A stretch of DNA of 5,917 nucleotides, taken from the NCBI GenBank assembly GCA_964460185.1, contig CAYWTM010000163.1, positions 1 to 5,917 on the forward strand, in the 5' to 3' direction. Of this stretch, positions 5,262 to 5,917 are shown one piece after another; within the stretch, counting starts at the first letter, position 1, and every line of letters starts with the position of its first letter. A model generated the notes under the pieces. It was not told where the DNA came from, ran no database searches, and worked only from the letters and a program-made list of their open reading frames with translations. The position numbers and the translations under genes were made by a program. This DNA comes from JAVJPJ01 sp040217295. Its GTDB lineage: Bacteria > Pseudomonadota > Alphaproteobacteria > Rhodobacterales > Rhodobacteraceae.

Positions 5262-5917
5262 CCGACCCCGCCCCGACACCGGCGCTGGACTACAAACCAC
5301 CGCAAGATCCGCTTGATATCCTTTACGAGGACCATGAGCTGATCGTGGTGAACAAGCCCGCCGGCCTGCTATCCGTGCCGGGGCGCGGTGATCATCTGTC
5401 GGATTGCTTGCTGGCGCGGCTTCAGGCGGCATTCCCCGAGGCGCTGCTGGTGCACCGGCTGGATATGGACACCTCGGGGGTCATGGTTTTTGCCCGCACG
5501 CCGCACGCGCAACGCCATCTTGGGCTGCAATTCGAGAAACGGCACACCAAGAAGACCTACGTTGCGCGGGTCTGGGGCGAAATGGCGGAGGCAGAGGGCC
5601 ACATCGACCTGCCCCTGATCGTCGATTGGCCGAACAGGCCGCGTCAGCATGTGAACTTCGAAACCGGCAAGCCCGCGCAGACCGATTGGCGCCGCGTCAG
5701 GGTCGAAGACGGCACCACCCGAGTCCGCCTGATGCCGAAAACCGGGCGATCCCATCAATTGCGCGTCCACATGAAAGAGATCGGCCATCCCATCCTTGGC
5801 GACCCGTTCTATGCCCAAGGTCCGGCGCTGAACTTTCCGCGCCTGATGCTGCATTCCGAAAGCCTGAAACTGCGCCACCCCGAAGGCGGCAAGGGCATGC
5901 TGTTTCGCGCCCCCGCC
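5258..5917 (+). CDS. rluA: RluA-family 23S rRNA/tRNA pseudouridine synthase (partial, stop beyond window)
   Basis: RluA converts specific uridines to pseudouridine; E. coli RluA acts on 23S rRNA position 746 and tRNA position 32. The visible 220 codons resemble E. coli RluA almost end to end: DYKPPQDPLDILYED (residues 11-25), VVNKPAGLLSVPGR (30-43), the catalytic motif HRLDMDTSG (66-74, nucleophile Asp69), KKTYVARVWG, DLPLIVDWPNRP, ETGKPAQT, KTGRSHQLRVHM and GHPILGDPFYA. There is no S4 domain, unlike RluC and RluD. The sequence ends at FRAPA, so only a few residues are missing. The start is the TTG at 5258-5260, overlapping the DUF1244 stop as TTGA. It is the only suitable start before the conserved region, and the first in-frame ATG falls inside the catalytic motif. 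With no clear Shine-Dalgarno, translational coupling to DUF1244 is likely. Assignment to RluA rather than another single-domain family member is fairly sure. Confidence 0.93.
   Translation, partial: MTDPAPTPALDYKPPQDPLDILYEDHELIVVNKPAGLLSVPGRGDHLSDCLLARLQAAFPEALLVHRLDMDTSGVMVFARTPHAQRHLGLQFEKRHTKKTYVARVWGEMAEAEGHIDLPLIVDWPNRPRQHVNFETGKPAQTDWRRVRVEDGTTRVRLMPKTGRSHQLRVHMKEIGHPILGDPFYAQGPALNFPRLMLHSESLKLRHPEGGKGMLFRAPA

Overview
The window reads as a GC-rich alphaproteobacterial chromosome segment, most likely Rhodobacteraceae (roseobacter/Rhodobacter type). The grounds are codon use, near-textbook protein sequences (L20, L35, PheS, PykA-type pyruvate kinase, DUF1244) and the linkage of pyk to a divergent FGase-DUF1244-pseudouridine synthase cluster, which I recall from that family. 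I see no mobile element, CRISPR array, tRNA or rRNA. This is mainly core housekeeping DNA, and I found no convincing new multi-gene system.

Left half, all on the minus strand. Positions 1-652 hold the N-terminal part of pheS (phenylalanyl-tRNA synthetase alpha), which runs off the left edge. A 152-base gap follows, carrying a strong rho-independent terminator for the upstream ribosomal genes and a nested stem-loop in front of pheS. Next come rplT (L20, 805-1164) and rpmI (L35, 1177-1377), a tight pair in which the rpmI stop codon runs into the rplT Shine-Dalgarno. infC, often the gene before rpmI in bacteria, is absent. Instead, after a 220-base leader with a candidate promoter, there is a gene for a small secreted protein (1598-2158, TTG start). 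A 189-base gap (2159-2347) in which I could not identify a firm promoter or terminator separates it from a two-gene unit: pyk (2578-4026) and a 77-residue membrane protein (2348-2581) that overlaps the pyk stop by four bases.

Right half, plus strand. A 175-base divergent region (4027-4201) separates pyk from the right-hand cluster and contains a near-palindrome of LacI-operator type close to the pyk start. The cluster is an N-formylglutamate amidohydrolase family gene (4202-4939), a DUF1244 gene (4965-5261) and an RluA-type pseudouridine synthase gene (5258 to the right edge). The last two overlap by four bases, so the three are probably one transcript.

Functionally the window combines translation (L20, L35, PheS, RluA) with the last step of glycolysis/Entner-Doudoroff (pyruvate kinase, whose residues suggest a potassium-independent enzyme). 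The items most worth a second look are the pyk operator, the pyk-coupled small membrane protein, the secreted protein that resembles PEP/VPLPA-CTERM cargo but lacks the sorting tail, and the DUF1244-rluA coupling.
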